The translations under genes and the position numbers were made by a program. Shown here piece after piece: positions 1-11,200 of a DNA stretch of 64,000 nucleotides (position 1 is the first letter of the stretch; each line of letters starts with the position of its first letter). The notes below the pieces were generated by a model, which had not been told where the DNA came from, searched no databases, and saw only the letters and a program-made list of their open reading frames with translations. Source of the DNA: Thelonectria olida (taxonomy: Eukaryota; Ascomycota; Sordariomycetes; Hypocreales; Nectriaceae); assembly GCA_020736575.1 (NCBI GenBank), contig JAGPYM010000021.1, positions 434,001-498,000 on the forward strand, in the 5' to 3' direction.

Positions 1-207
1 CAATTTATCAATTGAATGGCTCGAATGGGAATTTACAACGCAGATCAATTGCCTTACAAGCTTCGCTTTTCAACCTTGCTTTTAGCTAATTTGGCTGCCG
101 TGAATCCAACATGATGTCCGACATCATGGCGTTAGCTGCGCCTTGGATCTTTAGCCTGGAACTATGAGCTGGGCGCAGCGCCACGTACGTCGTACCGATA
201 GTCCTAG

Positions 208-226
208 CCCCCCCCCCCCCCCCCCC
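208..226. repeat. Poly-C tract (19 C)
   Basis: An uninterrupted run of 19 cytosines lies directly before the minisatellite. Its length is likely variable between strains and may be misjudged by sequencing. Confidence 0.95.
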
Positions 227-235
227 AGGTCCCTC

Positions 236-330
236 GTGGATTACAATCCTGCTCTCCTCGTGGGTTCGAATCCTCGCTCTCCTCGGGTTGCAATCTCGCT
301 CCTCCTGTTGGCTACAATCCTCGCTTGTCC
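236..330. repeat. Imperfect 24-25 bp tandem repeat (about 4 units)
   Basis: Four degenerate units follow one another (about 236-259, 260-284, 285-306, 307-330). Each has a G/T-rich start followed by a core like CAATCCTCGCTCTCCTC. The second unit contains GGTTCGAATCC, which mimics a tRNA B box, but no tRNA fold surrounds it. The array may continue in decayed form to about 370. Confidence 0.75.
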
Positions 331-594
331 TTGCTGTCACATAGAATCCTTGTGGGTACAACCCGATGTGCCTCCCCACCGCGAAGGGAATATGTCGGAT
401 TGATACTTGTCGCAATTGATAGTACGGGAATAATTATAACGGGACCTATAGGTCATACTACGTAAGTGGTCAGAGTTCCTCCGTGTGGCCACGGAGCTGC
501 ACGTTGGACTCGAAGATCTGGAAATGTTTTCAGCGTTTTGGTCTGCCAAGGGCTATACCCAGGTAATATTGGGCTTTACCACGATATAGAGTAA

Positions 595-905
595 AGAGTA
601 CTAATATAATGGGAGTTTAAAAGCGTATTAATAAGGAAATATTAATATATTTTTATTTTTCAGTTTTTAATAATAATAATAATAATATTTGAAAAGAAAT
701 ATTTTTTTTACTATAACTTAAAATTTTAAAAATAATATTAGATTAAAATATAGTTATTTACTATTATTAATTTCTTTAAATTTAAATATTATTTAATACT
801 TAAATAATAATTTTTTTTAGCTTATTCTAGTTTAAGTATTATAAAAATGTATAAGAAAAAAGCAAAAAATAAATTAAATTACTATAAATAAAAGCCCTTT
901 TAAAA
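595..905. other. AT-rich block with (TAA)n, RIP-like
   Basis: About 300 bases made almost only of A and T, with a (TAA)n microsatellite near 668-687 and long A and T runs. No reading frame of any length is visible. In Pezizomycotina such blocks usually are repeats mutated by RIP; that reading is inference, since no transposon sequence can be recognised. Confidence 0.7.
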
Positions 906-1113
906 AGGGCATAGCGGTATCCCCAAGTGTAAAATGGCCGAACATCCAAGAACTTAAGTACAGCCACATAGAGACCCCTTCTTAATGTTGTCAATTGCTG
1001 ACTTGCGAGCAAGGACATTTCTTATACGCGGGTTGGTTCATCCAGTCCATACTCAAAACCCCGTGGACTTCTTCCTGCAAACACAGACAAAGCACCTGCG
1101 AACAGCTTACATC

Positions 1114-1956
1114 ATGCCATCCGAGCGACAGCATGCACGCCGCGCCTCGACGCACGTAAAACTCAAAGACTCCTGCGACGTCTGCTCATCCTCCAAAGTT
1201 CGATGTACCAAGGAGAAGCCCAGCTGCGCGAGATGTTGCAAATACGGCCACCGCTGCTACTATAGCCCAGCGCGTAGGATAGGGAGACCGCACCGCGCAT
1301 ACTCGGCGGCGTCCCCTGCTATCCCCAACACGCCGCCGATGACGGAAACCGCAGAGACTCCAGGATGCAGCGCCAGTTCGGACATACTCACCATCAATAC
1401 GGGGCAGTCTGAACCCACCTCTGCGCCTAGCGACGCCGGGAGCGGCAATGGAACCTACGATCCCACTAAGCGGCTCGACAGCGAACCTCATGCAGACTTC
1501 TCAACCTGCGACAGTCTCATCCTAGACATCCTGCAAGATCTAATCAGCCAGCAGCCGTCTCCATCCGCCTCGTCAGCTCACCCTATCCAGCCTACAGCGT
1601 CCATCAAGCGCCTTTCCCGCATCCTCATCTGTCCCTGCTCCCAGCGCCTGGACGCTGCGCTTCTCACCGCAGCAGCCTGCAGTGCAGCCCTAGATCTGGT
1701 TCAGACCATGGTGTATTCGGCGGCAGACATCACACCTGTCATTGGGGAGCTGCACCAGGTCGCCAACTTGGTTGCCCAGTTTGCAAGGCGGTTTGAGATG
1801 CCCGACAGCCCGACCGGGGGAGGTGTAGAGCGAGAGACGCAGAGTGCAATGGCTGGATTAGTGGTGGAGATGAAGGACAGGTTACAGAGCATTATGGAGG
1901 AGGCGACGGAGATGAATGGGGATGGATTGGGCTGGGGGATTGAGAGTAAGGCATAA
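1114..1956 (+). CDS. AflR-like Zn2Cys6 transcription factor
   Basis: Predicted nuclear DNA-binding regulator of 280 residues. A binuclear zinc cluster spans residues 21-48 (C21, C24, C31, C38, C41, C48; spacing C-x2-C-x6-C-x6-C-x2-C-x6-C) and is followed by a basic RRIGRPH segment, the arrangement seen in AflR-type regulators. A Ser/Thr/Pro-rich linker follows. The C-terminal third carries a CPCS...L.....CSAALDL pattern like the AflR regulatory domain (PF08493). The frame is open back to an ATG at 985; I chose 1114 because the zinc cluster then starts near the N-terminus, as in the family. AflR-type proteins usually control sterigmatocystin, aflatoxin or other polyketide clusters, but no backbone enzyme is in this window, so its target is unknown. 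It sits beside an AT-rich block. Confidence 0.85.
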   Translation: MPSERQHARRASTHVKLKDSCDVCSSSKVRCTKEKPSCARCCKYGHRCYYSPARRIGRPHRAYSAASPAIPNTPPMTETAETPGCSASSDILTINTGQSEPTSAPSDAGSGNGTYDPTKRLDSEPHADFSTCDSLILDILQDLISQQPSPSASSAHPIQPTASIKRLSRILICPCSQRLDAALLTAAACSAALDLVQTMVYSAADITPVIGELHQVANLVAQFARRFEMPDSPTGGGVERETQSAMAGLVVEMKDRLQSIMEEATEMNGDGLGWGIESKA

Positions 1957-3733
1957 ATAGACAGATAGGCATAACTATTTCTTTCCATTCTCTCAGCGTG
2001 AACTAGATTCGCGGGCGCAATGGTGTGGTGCGAAGAGAGGATTGCTTGCCGTGGCCAGTCACAGGTTTCCATTTCAGTGTTTATGCTCAGAGTCCAAGGG
2101 AAGTGGTAGAAATAGAGAGTGCTTGTACTTACGGCAGATCTGGTAGCTCCCACATTGTCAATAGGTTCTTGTCACGAAAGGTTACTATAACACGGTGCTA
2201 ATAGACTTCTTTGGGGGCTAATTGAGTATTTAACTCCATACTAGATCAAGTATTCTTTGCTTAAAGCGTTGCAAGCGTTAGTAAATCAGGGAGGAGCTAT
2301 TGGATTTATATTGCCGCCTATTTTTCCAAGACCCTTACTACTCTACCTAGGGAACTTCTTTAGACTTGTATACTTTATTATACATTAATATATTAAATAA
2401 GGTCTGGTAAATGGTAAAAAGAAAAATAAGAGTGTGCGGCATTTTTAGATAAATCATGGAAAATACGACTTCAACCTCAACATCCGCAAGATGGTGGAAC
2501 TCCCACCCGTTCATTCCAGAGGCATTTATGTGAAACCCCAACGGTTTGACCCGTCAAGCCCCTGATTCTGCAGGTCTGGCCCATCCGTGCTTACTGGTTC
2601 CTCGTTCTTCGCTTCATCAAAGCATCTCAGCGGACCCTCTAGAACCAATCTGAGGCCGTTCGTGGTAGAAGGCATCAAAGCGCTCATTCAACGCGTGCTG
2701 TATACCAAGACCACTGCCCCCGGGATATAATACCTCCCGTGGATGAGTGCAAACTCCCCCTTTGCCCGTCTTGGGTATCGCGATCAACGCGTTCAGGTGG
2801 GAAGAATCTGGCTCAGCGGTCGACTGGCATGTGATACTATGCGCTGGCAGAGACATCAGCTAGGCAGACTGTTCGTCAGGTAATTATGGATCTGAGTGTT
2901 CGGAGGTGGAACTGCCATCTATGCGCGTCGTGATCACATCGGCACTCCCTCCTAGAGATATTCCTACGAAAGGAGATGGAAACCTTCGCGACATCTGCCT
3001 CTAAGACATTGCATTGCCTCATCTTTTGCCGGATAGTCTTGCTCTGGGCTGCTTCCAGTGCATTCTCCCACACCCTCAACCAGCTCATCATATCAGCATG
3101 CTCAGGGGAGCTAGCAAAGAGTACTAGTAATTGATCGCGTTCTCCGTCACACAATCACCGGCATTGAAAGCGCAGCAAAATTACTCCGACTTCCATTCCA
3201 TCCCCGACAGGTAGAACCATGGTTAGCCCAAAAACGGGAACAAGCCCCAGCCCCGACCTATATAAATACTGGAGCAGCCCAGTTAGTCAACGTTAGGTCT
3301 CGTGGCATTGAGGATGGGACCTCATGAATTCATTGAGCTACTAACGGATTCGGTACTTAGGCTGAGGAGCTGAAGCGCCACCTTTAATGTTAGAACATGT
3401 CAAGGAATGAAACCCCAATGCCGACACCGTTCTAAGGGGGGATGATATGCCTAAGGACGTTCTCGACCTCCATGTTGCACAATTGAGAGTTCGATCCGGT
3501 ATTCGGGCGGTTGAGCTGAGACGCCACCTGATAGAATAGCGCGGCAGAGACACGCATATTAACGGCAAGACGTTTTCCCCAGGACATGCTGCAATATGGA
3601 GTCTGTCTTCGACTAGGTACATATTCGCTCGTCCTCCCTAGAGTCAAGCCCTCGAATTATCCAGCCAGTGCCCGCGATCGTCACACCAACGCCAATAAAC
3701 TCGTCGTCGTAGTGGAAAACGCTCAATACGGTC
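1957..3733. other. Intergenic, no supported gene
   Basis: Only short frames without recognisable domains occur here. An AT-rich patch lies at about 2340-2450. A TATA-like TATATAAATA at 3260-3269 is about 470 bases before the next start and could serve a transcript with a long leader. Confidence 0.5.
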
Positions 3734-4444
3734 ATGATGAACTTCTTACTTCTCCTATCTCTGCTGGGCTGCATCTGGGCCTCGCCCACTCCACCAACTC
3801 ACCTCTCGATTTTTGATAACGACTCCATCCCTGTCGTGAACCAGCCTGACCTCAAACTCTTCAACTTTAGAGCACACACCCGAGGAGTGGGTGTTGAGAA
3901 GCGCGCACTCGACCTGGCTTACATCCTGTTCGACATCACTTTCGACGGACGGAACCAGGGGAACTATCAGTCTTTCCTAGTCAGAGGCGAGCTGCTCATT
4001 ACATGGCAAATTCCATCTCCTGGGACACGGAATGGGGTGAACCCAGTCGATGTGGCCATCGCAATCGGCAACCCTAGCATCAGGCCTGTTGCAGGGAGCA
4101 TCCGATATGTCACCAACCGATATCTCAACCCCTTGATCGGTGGCAGCAGGGATATATCGCGAATCGACTTTGCGCGAGTGTCAACCACATCTAACACGGT
4201 AGTGGTCTCTGTCGATACTTCCATTGCCGCCTCCAATCAGATTTCAGTGTTCAATGCTAGAAGTGGCCTCTTTGCTGATGTCTATAACCCGGCTAACGGA
4301 TGGTTCAATCTCAATCTGTGGAACAATGGGCAGATCTGGGGTAAAATCAGCCTTGGGGGGAGATCGCTCATTTCCGGAGCATGGGCGCCATACCAGGCGA
4401 GTATCAGCGGAAGGGCAAAGCAAAAGGGGAGGTTAAGACTCTAA
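3734..4444 (+). CDS. Small secreted protein of unknown function
   Basis: A 236-residue protein that I do not recognise. It starts with a clear signal peptide: a hydrophobic run at residues 3-15 and a likely cleavage after A16 (IWA-SP). A dibasic KR at about residues 56-57 (VEKR-A) is a typical Kex2 site, so the mature form may begin near residue 58 after removal of a propeptide. The mature part is about 180 residues, rich in Asn, Gly, Ile and Ser with regular beta-like periodicity, has almost no cysteine and ends in a basic tail (SGRAKQKGRLRL). The frame is intronless. The second Met (residue 2) is an equally possible start. Secretion plus processing would fit a wall-associated protein or an effector-like protein; neither can be shown from sequence alone. 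Confidence 0.7.
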   Translation: MMNFLLLLSLLGCIWASPTPPTHLSIFDNDSIPVVNQPDLKLFNFRAHTRGVGVEKRALDLAYILFDITFDGRNQGNYQSFLVRGELLITWQIPSPGTRNGVNPVDVAIAIGNPSIRPVAGSIRYVTNRYLNPLIGGSRDISRIDFARVSTTSNTVVVSVDTSIAASNQISVFNARSGLFADVYNPANGWFNLNLWNNGQIWGKISLGGRSLISGAWAPYQASISGRAKQKGRLRL

Positions 4445-5992
4445 TGTGTGACTGGATTCTGGGGTTCGGAAGAAGCTGCCGCGGGAAGGCAAGCATCTCA
4501 AACAGATGAAGGACGGAGGAGGGCATTTAATTGTTGTTGATCAGTTGATCATAATTATTGGCGATAGCAGTCACGCAGAAGGTACCATGCAATAACCTGA
4601 ACTCATCCTTACTGGACCCTTTATTCATTATTGAGTTTGAAGGGGATAAGGGAAGTATGTGGTAGCAACAAATCAATGTCTTGGAGGATCATCGACTGCG
4701 GCCGTGACCAGGGAGGCTTTGGCTATTCTTCTTGCAGAAGACTGGAAGCAAGCTGAGCGACAGCACTGTTTTGAGAAGTGGAAATACAACATAGCACACC
4801 GCCTATACACCCGAGAATGCCTTGAAAATATGCGTACGTTTACAACTACACCTATTAGTCTACCATAATACACAATGTCTATTTTCGTATTCCTGATTTC
4901 AAGGCAAAGTGCAATTGAGTCAATGTAGGGATTCTTAGCGCTTACTGATACAGCTACGCCCCTGAACAATGCCGGTGTGGTAAACCATGTGCTTGCAGTA
5001 AAGCCCGACTTTATCGAGGACTCATGCATGAGTGTGTGTCGATCCAACAACCGCGGAGATGCACCGACAACGCATTACACACTTGGGCGACCGTGACGAT
5101 CATCACGGTGAAACACAGTGACGCACTCCCGCCGCGGACCAAGGCCAGTAACTCAGACCTCAACGTCTTCATCGCCACCATGCAGTTTAGCCGCAGGGCT
5201 GATTCGCACAGGTATCCCGTTTGGGTCATGCTCCCCTCTCTACGTCATTCCGTGCGGGTAACAGCCTTCGACGTCAGGAATGCAGGGGAACTCGGCAGGA
5301 GAGCCTCATTTTTGGATGTCTTACTTGTCCCACTCGTTTCACTTCCCTAAATGCTACCAAGGATGGTTGAGGACCCTGATGACGTCGTGATTTCTCGAGG
5401 TGCAGGCCTATTTCAAGGCTCTGCTGGTAGTTAACGATGGGGAAGTTGGGCTTCAATTGTGTATTGTAAGCTGGAGCCAGTCCCACCATCCATCCCAGTA
5501 TTCATCCCAAGGTAATTACCTACCGCCAGTAGCTGGAGTCGGCATCTACATACCGTTCGTGTCTAATGTAAATGCCGGTGCGGGTATTTTCGAGGCGAGA
5601 GGACTGTTATTCAGGCTCTCAAGGCAGGGTACTGTAGAAACATAAGCTTGGGGGGGAAGTTAAGGTAGTCCAGTGCATTCACTTCTCCCACTAATACGAT
5701 GAAGCTGGTCTACTTGAACCCAATAATCCATGCATCCTTCATCTCGTAACCGCCATTGCGATAATTCTCTGCGGAAATGGCCAATAGAGAAGCCATGTTA
5801 TCCTCCATTTGGTCAAGTCTGCTGAGGCCGCTTCGGTCCAGATAGCGTTCTAAGCGCGCCATTTCAGCCCTCCAATGCTTCCCGCCCTCAGCTTTGGAGC
5901 TCATTTCAATATTGGTGACTCGCGAGAAACAAGTTCAACACTATGTCACCAAGAGAATCCATCACCACCCATATATCACTCCATGTAAGACA
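4445..5992. other. Intergenic, no supported gene
   Basis: Several frames of 60-125 codons overlap on both strands with no domain, good start context or splice pattern. A 64-codon minus-strand frame at 5710-5904 has a helical, charged composition and might be a small gene, but nothing confirms it. Confidence 0.4.
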
Positions 5993-6976
5993 ATGGATGC
6001 TTGCAAGCCTCTGCAGGGCGACGCTGATTTCTACGGCATCGGCATCGGCATTCGCGTCGGCATCTATCTGCAATGAATTTCTACCTGGATTAGTTTGCTC
6101 CTCAACCTAGAAGCAGGTGAGTCCGTCTACCAAACGAACTCGATATTCGTCTTTGCCCTCACCACCACTACCCTCGTCGCCAACTCGAATGGCGCGGCGC
6201 TCATATAGATCTGCATCATTATTCAGATCGCTCTCGGCTTCTTCTTCACCACCCTCAGCACACTGGGCATTCGCCTTTGGCTCCAGAGCCTAGATAGACT
6301 GCGGTTGTTTGGTATACGAGCTGAATAATCGTGGAAACGAGCCAAAGAATTCGGTTCTTCGAGACAAGAGAACATCCCGCCCAACGCAATACGAAATATC
6401 GAGGCTGCAATGGACAATTTTGGGCGAATACTATGGCTGGTCGCAGTGAAAGGTATCGTATATGTGCTCAAATAGGTTTTCAGCATCCAATCCTCTTTTC
6501 CTCTGACCGTCTTTGGCCTCTTGAAGTATTCAGGATTGTCTTGGTCGGGTGTGCTTTGGAGATCGGTGATACTCGCCATACTCGCTTGGATCAACGTGCT
6601 CTACTGGTTCGATGAAGACTTCGAAAGGCGACTCCACAGTCAAAGCCAAGGCTGTAGTACGCCTCACATCTTTCTCTTCTCCAAGCAACAACTGAACAGT
6701 CCAGTTATTACATTCTGCAAGATTGTGGCAGTGTCCTACGCGAGTCTGATGGCAGTGACTCTCGCAGCTTTTGGTATTCAACTAGCGATTTATGCTGTCA
6801 TATTCTTATCCAGAGACGCAAGGATCACCGCCGAACCTGACGCAAATCAGTTAATCCAACCTCCATTCGACAGATCAACACATTCCTGGAACAGAATAAC
6901 CGGCCGTTCTAGGGCTTGGCTCTTCGTACACCGCAGCCTCGTCTTCAACGTCGCTGGACTAGCGGGGTATCAGTAG
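5993..6976 (+). pseudogene. Decayed fungal multi-pass membrane protein gene
   Basis: One reading frame runs from the ATG at 5993 to 6976 but is cut by four stops: TGA 6074-6076, TAG 6206-6208, TAA 6326-6328 and TAG 6473-6475. Between them the translation is coherent: a DADFYGIG...IRVGIYLQ start, a hydrophobic segment after SIFVFA, FFFTTLSTLGIRLW, then LSWSGVLWRS and a WINVLYWF segment, and another hydrophobic helix near 6730-6810. This order matches my recollection of an uncharacterised membrane-protein family common in ascomycetes (a DPDFYGLGVR-type start). The first stop falls where Trp is expected (TGG to TGA), and the others are one C-to-T or G-to-A change from CAA, CAG or TGG. This suggests transition mutations such as RIP. 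A short intron over the last stop cannot be excluded. Confidence 0.7.
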
Positions 6977-7473
6977 TCAGCCAGAGACTGCTTCGTTCGT
7001 GGACGTGCTGGAATTTTCTCGATATCGGAGGCTAGGGAAATCAGGTTCTCTGGCATAACCAAAGCTTTCGTGTCGCTGAATTCCGGCGAGGTCGAAGAGC
7101 GAAGAGAAGCAGCAGAAGGTGGTATCGATGCCCCAGAACTTCGGTTGGGGTGGTAATGCAAAGTGAGTGCAAATATGTCAACGTCGATGTAGAAGCCCCT
7201 GACCATGCCTGAGCTGGATTAGACCATAGCAGCAGAACTTTTGTATCGTCCGGCATACTTGCGTCCTCTTTTGCATTGCTTGGTTCATTGCTAGCATTGA
7301 GTTCACCATCTATTGGAACGGCATCCGGGGAGTTGACGCAATCAACAATACCGGATAGTTGATCCCGTTCATTATTAGTTGCGTGAGCGCTATGCACTTT
7401 GCGAAAGAACTCACTCTTATCATGTTGAAAAAGGTTGGTGCAATATCGGACCTTTATTGAAATAATTTTCAAA

Positions 7474-8290
7474 AAGCTAAAGTTGTGCAGAGATATCCCG
7501 ACTGGAAGGACGCGAAGCTCACAGTTAATGGGGCACGGAATGGCCCTGGCTGTTCAAGATCATCAAAATCGAGCCGCCAGCTCCTCAAGTTCAATCGTAG
7601 AATGAAGTATTCAAGAGGGTGAGGGAGCCAGAGTGTACATATCGGAGTGAGCATGACAAGAGACGCCGAGCATGTTCCCTTCAAATATACATCGCGAGAC
7701 TCCTTCGAGGAGCTTGCAACGGTGTCAGTCGCCCTCAACCAAACGACCTCGTGGCATAAGCTAACCAACTACGACAAGCCGCTAGACGACAATACGAGAT
7801 AGTAAGCCACTCAACCTCATGATTGGTGCAAGCTCTGTTCTCGGATATTCGCTCACCCATTGCCACAGCACTGATTACAGATGCCCGCTTACCATAATCT
7901 CAGCCGTCTCCAGAAACTCATCCACCTTAGAAAATATGGCGACAAATAACTCCGATATTCTCAAGTCTACGGCCCCCTGGTGCTTCCTTAGGTTCTTCCA
8001 GGTACTTCTGTCCTTGGCAAGTTTCATGAGCATTCCGGACCCGAAAGTGTCAATCAGACCAAAAAATGCCGACGCAATACGACAACGAGGCACACATGTG
8101 GAAAGCAGCGTGCTCCCATGGAAGCAGGAAGATCCGTATAGTCCAACACATCTCACCGCCATGAAGCATTCCGCCGATCATCCCCGAGTACGGGTCTCTC
8201 TGGAGTCTGGCAGCCGTACGTCCCGATTCGCATGTGCCTCAGGGGCTGCGCTGGATCGTGGAGGAAGAATTCCCGGCGGTTAGTTCAGGG
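7474..8290 (+). pseudogene. Remnant of an unidentified fungal gene
   Basis: No long frame exists, but coding-like pieces occur in order on the plus strand in shifting frames: a piece from about 7474 (RYPDWKDAKL then TVNGARNGP), one at about 7651-7800 (FKYTSRDSF, ATVSVALNQTTSW, DKPLDDNT), and one at about 8060-8285 (YDNEAHMWKAA, then PIIPEYGSLWSLAAVRPD and GLRWIVEEEFPAV). Frame changes and in-frame stops separate them. The parts look like one ancestral protein of about 250-270 residues, which I cannot name. It directly follows another decayed gene, so this stretch may be a zone of inactivated genes. Confidence 0.4.
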
Positions 8291-11200
8291 GTACTTTGTT
8301 CCACTCAATCTTCAGTGCACTTTATTCATGATGTGATCGTAGATTTCAAGACTGAAGAAGGTCGCTCTCCTTGAAGGTGTTGTTTGATGCTGATTTGCCG
8401 CATCGTATTCTTCAAAATCAACCAAGAGTAAGATTTAATATTACACACTCCGTATTTTAAACAAGGTTGGAAATTAGAGTAGGAGGCTGAGAAATCCTGC
8501 CTAAACCTACTTATGCTTGTCTTTAATTCTCTCAATGTTGGTTCGTGAAACTGGCCGACATACCTTCGTGGCCTTCCAATGATTAAGATTGCTTGCCAGC
8601 TTGGCTGGGCAAACTTCAAGATACCATTGTCGTAAATTTCGAAACTCAACCGTGTTGACTACTCAGAGATCTCGCTCAAGATCCAGTGCCTGGTATAGAT
8701 TTATTCTTATTGGATTTATTCATAGGTTTGCGGCATGCCAAGACTGGTTCTCTAGGGTAGTAGCCACCGTAGCTGCGTCAAGCTCGCACTCGGTCACGGA
8801 CTCGCGGCTTAAAGTGGCTGGGGAAAAGACGATAAAAAACCCGCTTGGCGGTTCGAACGGCTTTGATCCACGCCAGTGAGCAGCTAAAGACGGCAGTCTC
8901 GGAATCGCTATCGGCACAAGGGTGCCGAACGGCCCGTATCGAGGCAACAAGCCTCCCTAACACCACAGACAAGCAACCATCTCGAGTCAAACCACATCCG
9001 AGTACCCTTTGCAATTTCCCCTGTGGCTTCTTGCGATGTAGATGCAGATGAACATGAAATGAGGGTGTCTGCCCCGACGCATACCGCGCTCGATCTTTCC
9101 TTTCAAACGGCACTTTGATGCCATGTTTGCACGTCATTTGCTAGGATATACCTGGGACTCATATGTAGTTACGTGCTCTGCAGCTCCGTTGGTGAGATGT
9201 TCCCCCGTGCGGGAGTTACATATGACTTTGTTGGCACACCCGATTGGGCACGGCGGGGCGGCGTTGGGCGACCCGTTATGAAACAAGCTGGCTCGGCACG
9301 GGATGAGCCACATGGCGTGTGCCGTCGAAGGTGAGATGTTCCATTGCGCTGTGCGGTTTGGAAATATTGAGAATTGTAGTTACACGACGAGCATCGGTGT
9401 AGCCGCGGGTGTGAGAGTTGTTGTAAGAGCCGAGTGAGAGCATGTACGCAACGTACCTAGGTTCAAACAATATATCCTCTCTACCATATCACAGTGTCTA
9501 TGGCTTCTAGGCTCAATGTCACGTTCCACCGGTCAAACCGTCTGTGCCAACTCACATGAGCTTACACCTGCAGCTGTAAAGGATGCAGCACGATGCAGCT
9601 TATTCTGTATCTGCTACCAACAACATTCTCACATGAGACCTGCCGTTATGAGTGATGGATTTAAACTACGGCTACCTACTGGCTACTGCGGTAGCCATCG
9701 TCAGCTAGCTGGGTCTAATATTGCAGGATGGAAAGTAATTATCGACGAAACTCGGTGGGATTCATGCCCTTCCTCCAACAGAGGACTGAATAGGAACATT
9801 TACAGGCAGGAGGCAGTTGTTTCCATGGGTAGCGATTCTTCGCAAACACCTAGGGTAAAAACACTGGAAAGCGAAGTGGAAGAACCTTGCTTCAGGCACG
9901 AGTTTCCACAATTAACAGGCTGAAGTCAAGACGATCTATCCGCACCCACTGACTACAGCCAAGCAACAGGACATGAGGCAAGTGCATCATCATTGGCGGT
10001 GTAAACAGTGATTGCTCTCAGCATGCAGAGTCTTCCAAATCATCGTGCAAAGATTCAGATTGGGTTTAAGTTGATCCATATTCTTGGGGACAACCATATT
10101 TTGGAAACCGCAGACTCAGGCCACAACGGATCGAGGCACTCCGTAATAGAGGGGACATGGGATGAAGTTCTCGTTATCGGGCGAAACTAACGAGTGACCA
10201 ACAACCAACGCACTCAACACGGACCGGGCCTCGCCTGAGGCGTGGTGACCATCTCCACCCTGTCGCCTTGTCAGTTGTCACCCAGCCCTCAGGGCCCTCG
10301 CCGAGCCCGCATGAAGTTGTGGGTTTGGCATGTATTCGACCGGGTATTCTGCATGTTGGCTTGAAAGTCTCCAGCTGGATTCCGCAGAGCAGATATTGGA
10401 TTGTGTCAAAGTCTTGTCGAAGTCCGTCGATCAATACCTATGCCAGTACCTAAATTGACGGAATTACCTCGGAGGAAAAGATCCTCTATGCCAAGCTTTG
10501 AGAGCCCGGCACTAAGGATAATTAGCTAAGCGACCCGTATCAGACCAGTAATTACGAGAAGTTTGTGAAATGAATGGGAGGTTCTGAAGGGCGGCAATTA
10601 CGAGGGAATATGGATGTGCCCAAAGATGGCCATGCAAACAGAAATGCATCAGAAATGCAACGGCACATGAACTTGCAGGCGCCAAGCCAAGTGCACAAGA
10701 GGATGGAGGCATTGAGTGAGAAATGTGGGGTGTACGAATGCCTCTAACTGGATGTAGCCCAGGTACACGGTGCGCCCGCCTGGATAAACACGTGGTGGCT
10801 TGAGATGGAGGGGCGTTCGATAGGGGCGCCATGAGCCATGGTACCAAGTAGATGGGAAGGAATCACAAAGAGGCAGTGGTGGAAATGGAAGTGAGTAGTG
10901 CTGGGTATACCGGTACGACCCCTCCCGCTCTGGAGTCGAAATTGGCTCAGTGCAACCGCACAACCGACGAACAGAGGAGAAAAAGACACAGGGGGATCGA
11001 CTCCTTTTTCGGGCGTCTCTGCTCGCTTCGGCACCTGGCATCACCTTGAGCGGGGACAAGGGAGGAATGGCCGCACCAATCAAGAGCGAGTATCGCCTCT
11101 TCAAGGTTGGAAGACGTGACATGGGCGCCAAACAGCATTTTCCGAGTACGTACCTCTGCGGCACTGATGCACTGATGGAAGGCAATGGGCATAATGACGT

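Noticed and set aside
262..276. GGTTCGAATCC tRNA B-box match
   Set aside because: It lies within a tandem repeat; no A box or cloverleaf around it.
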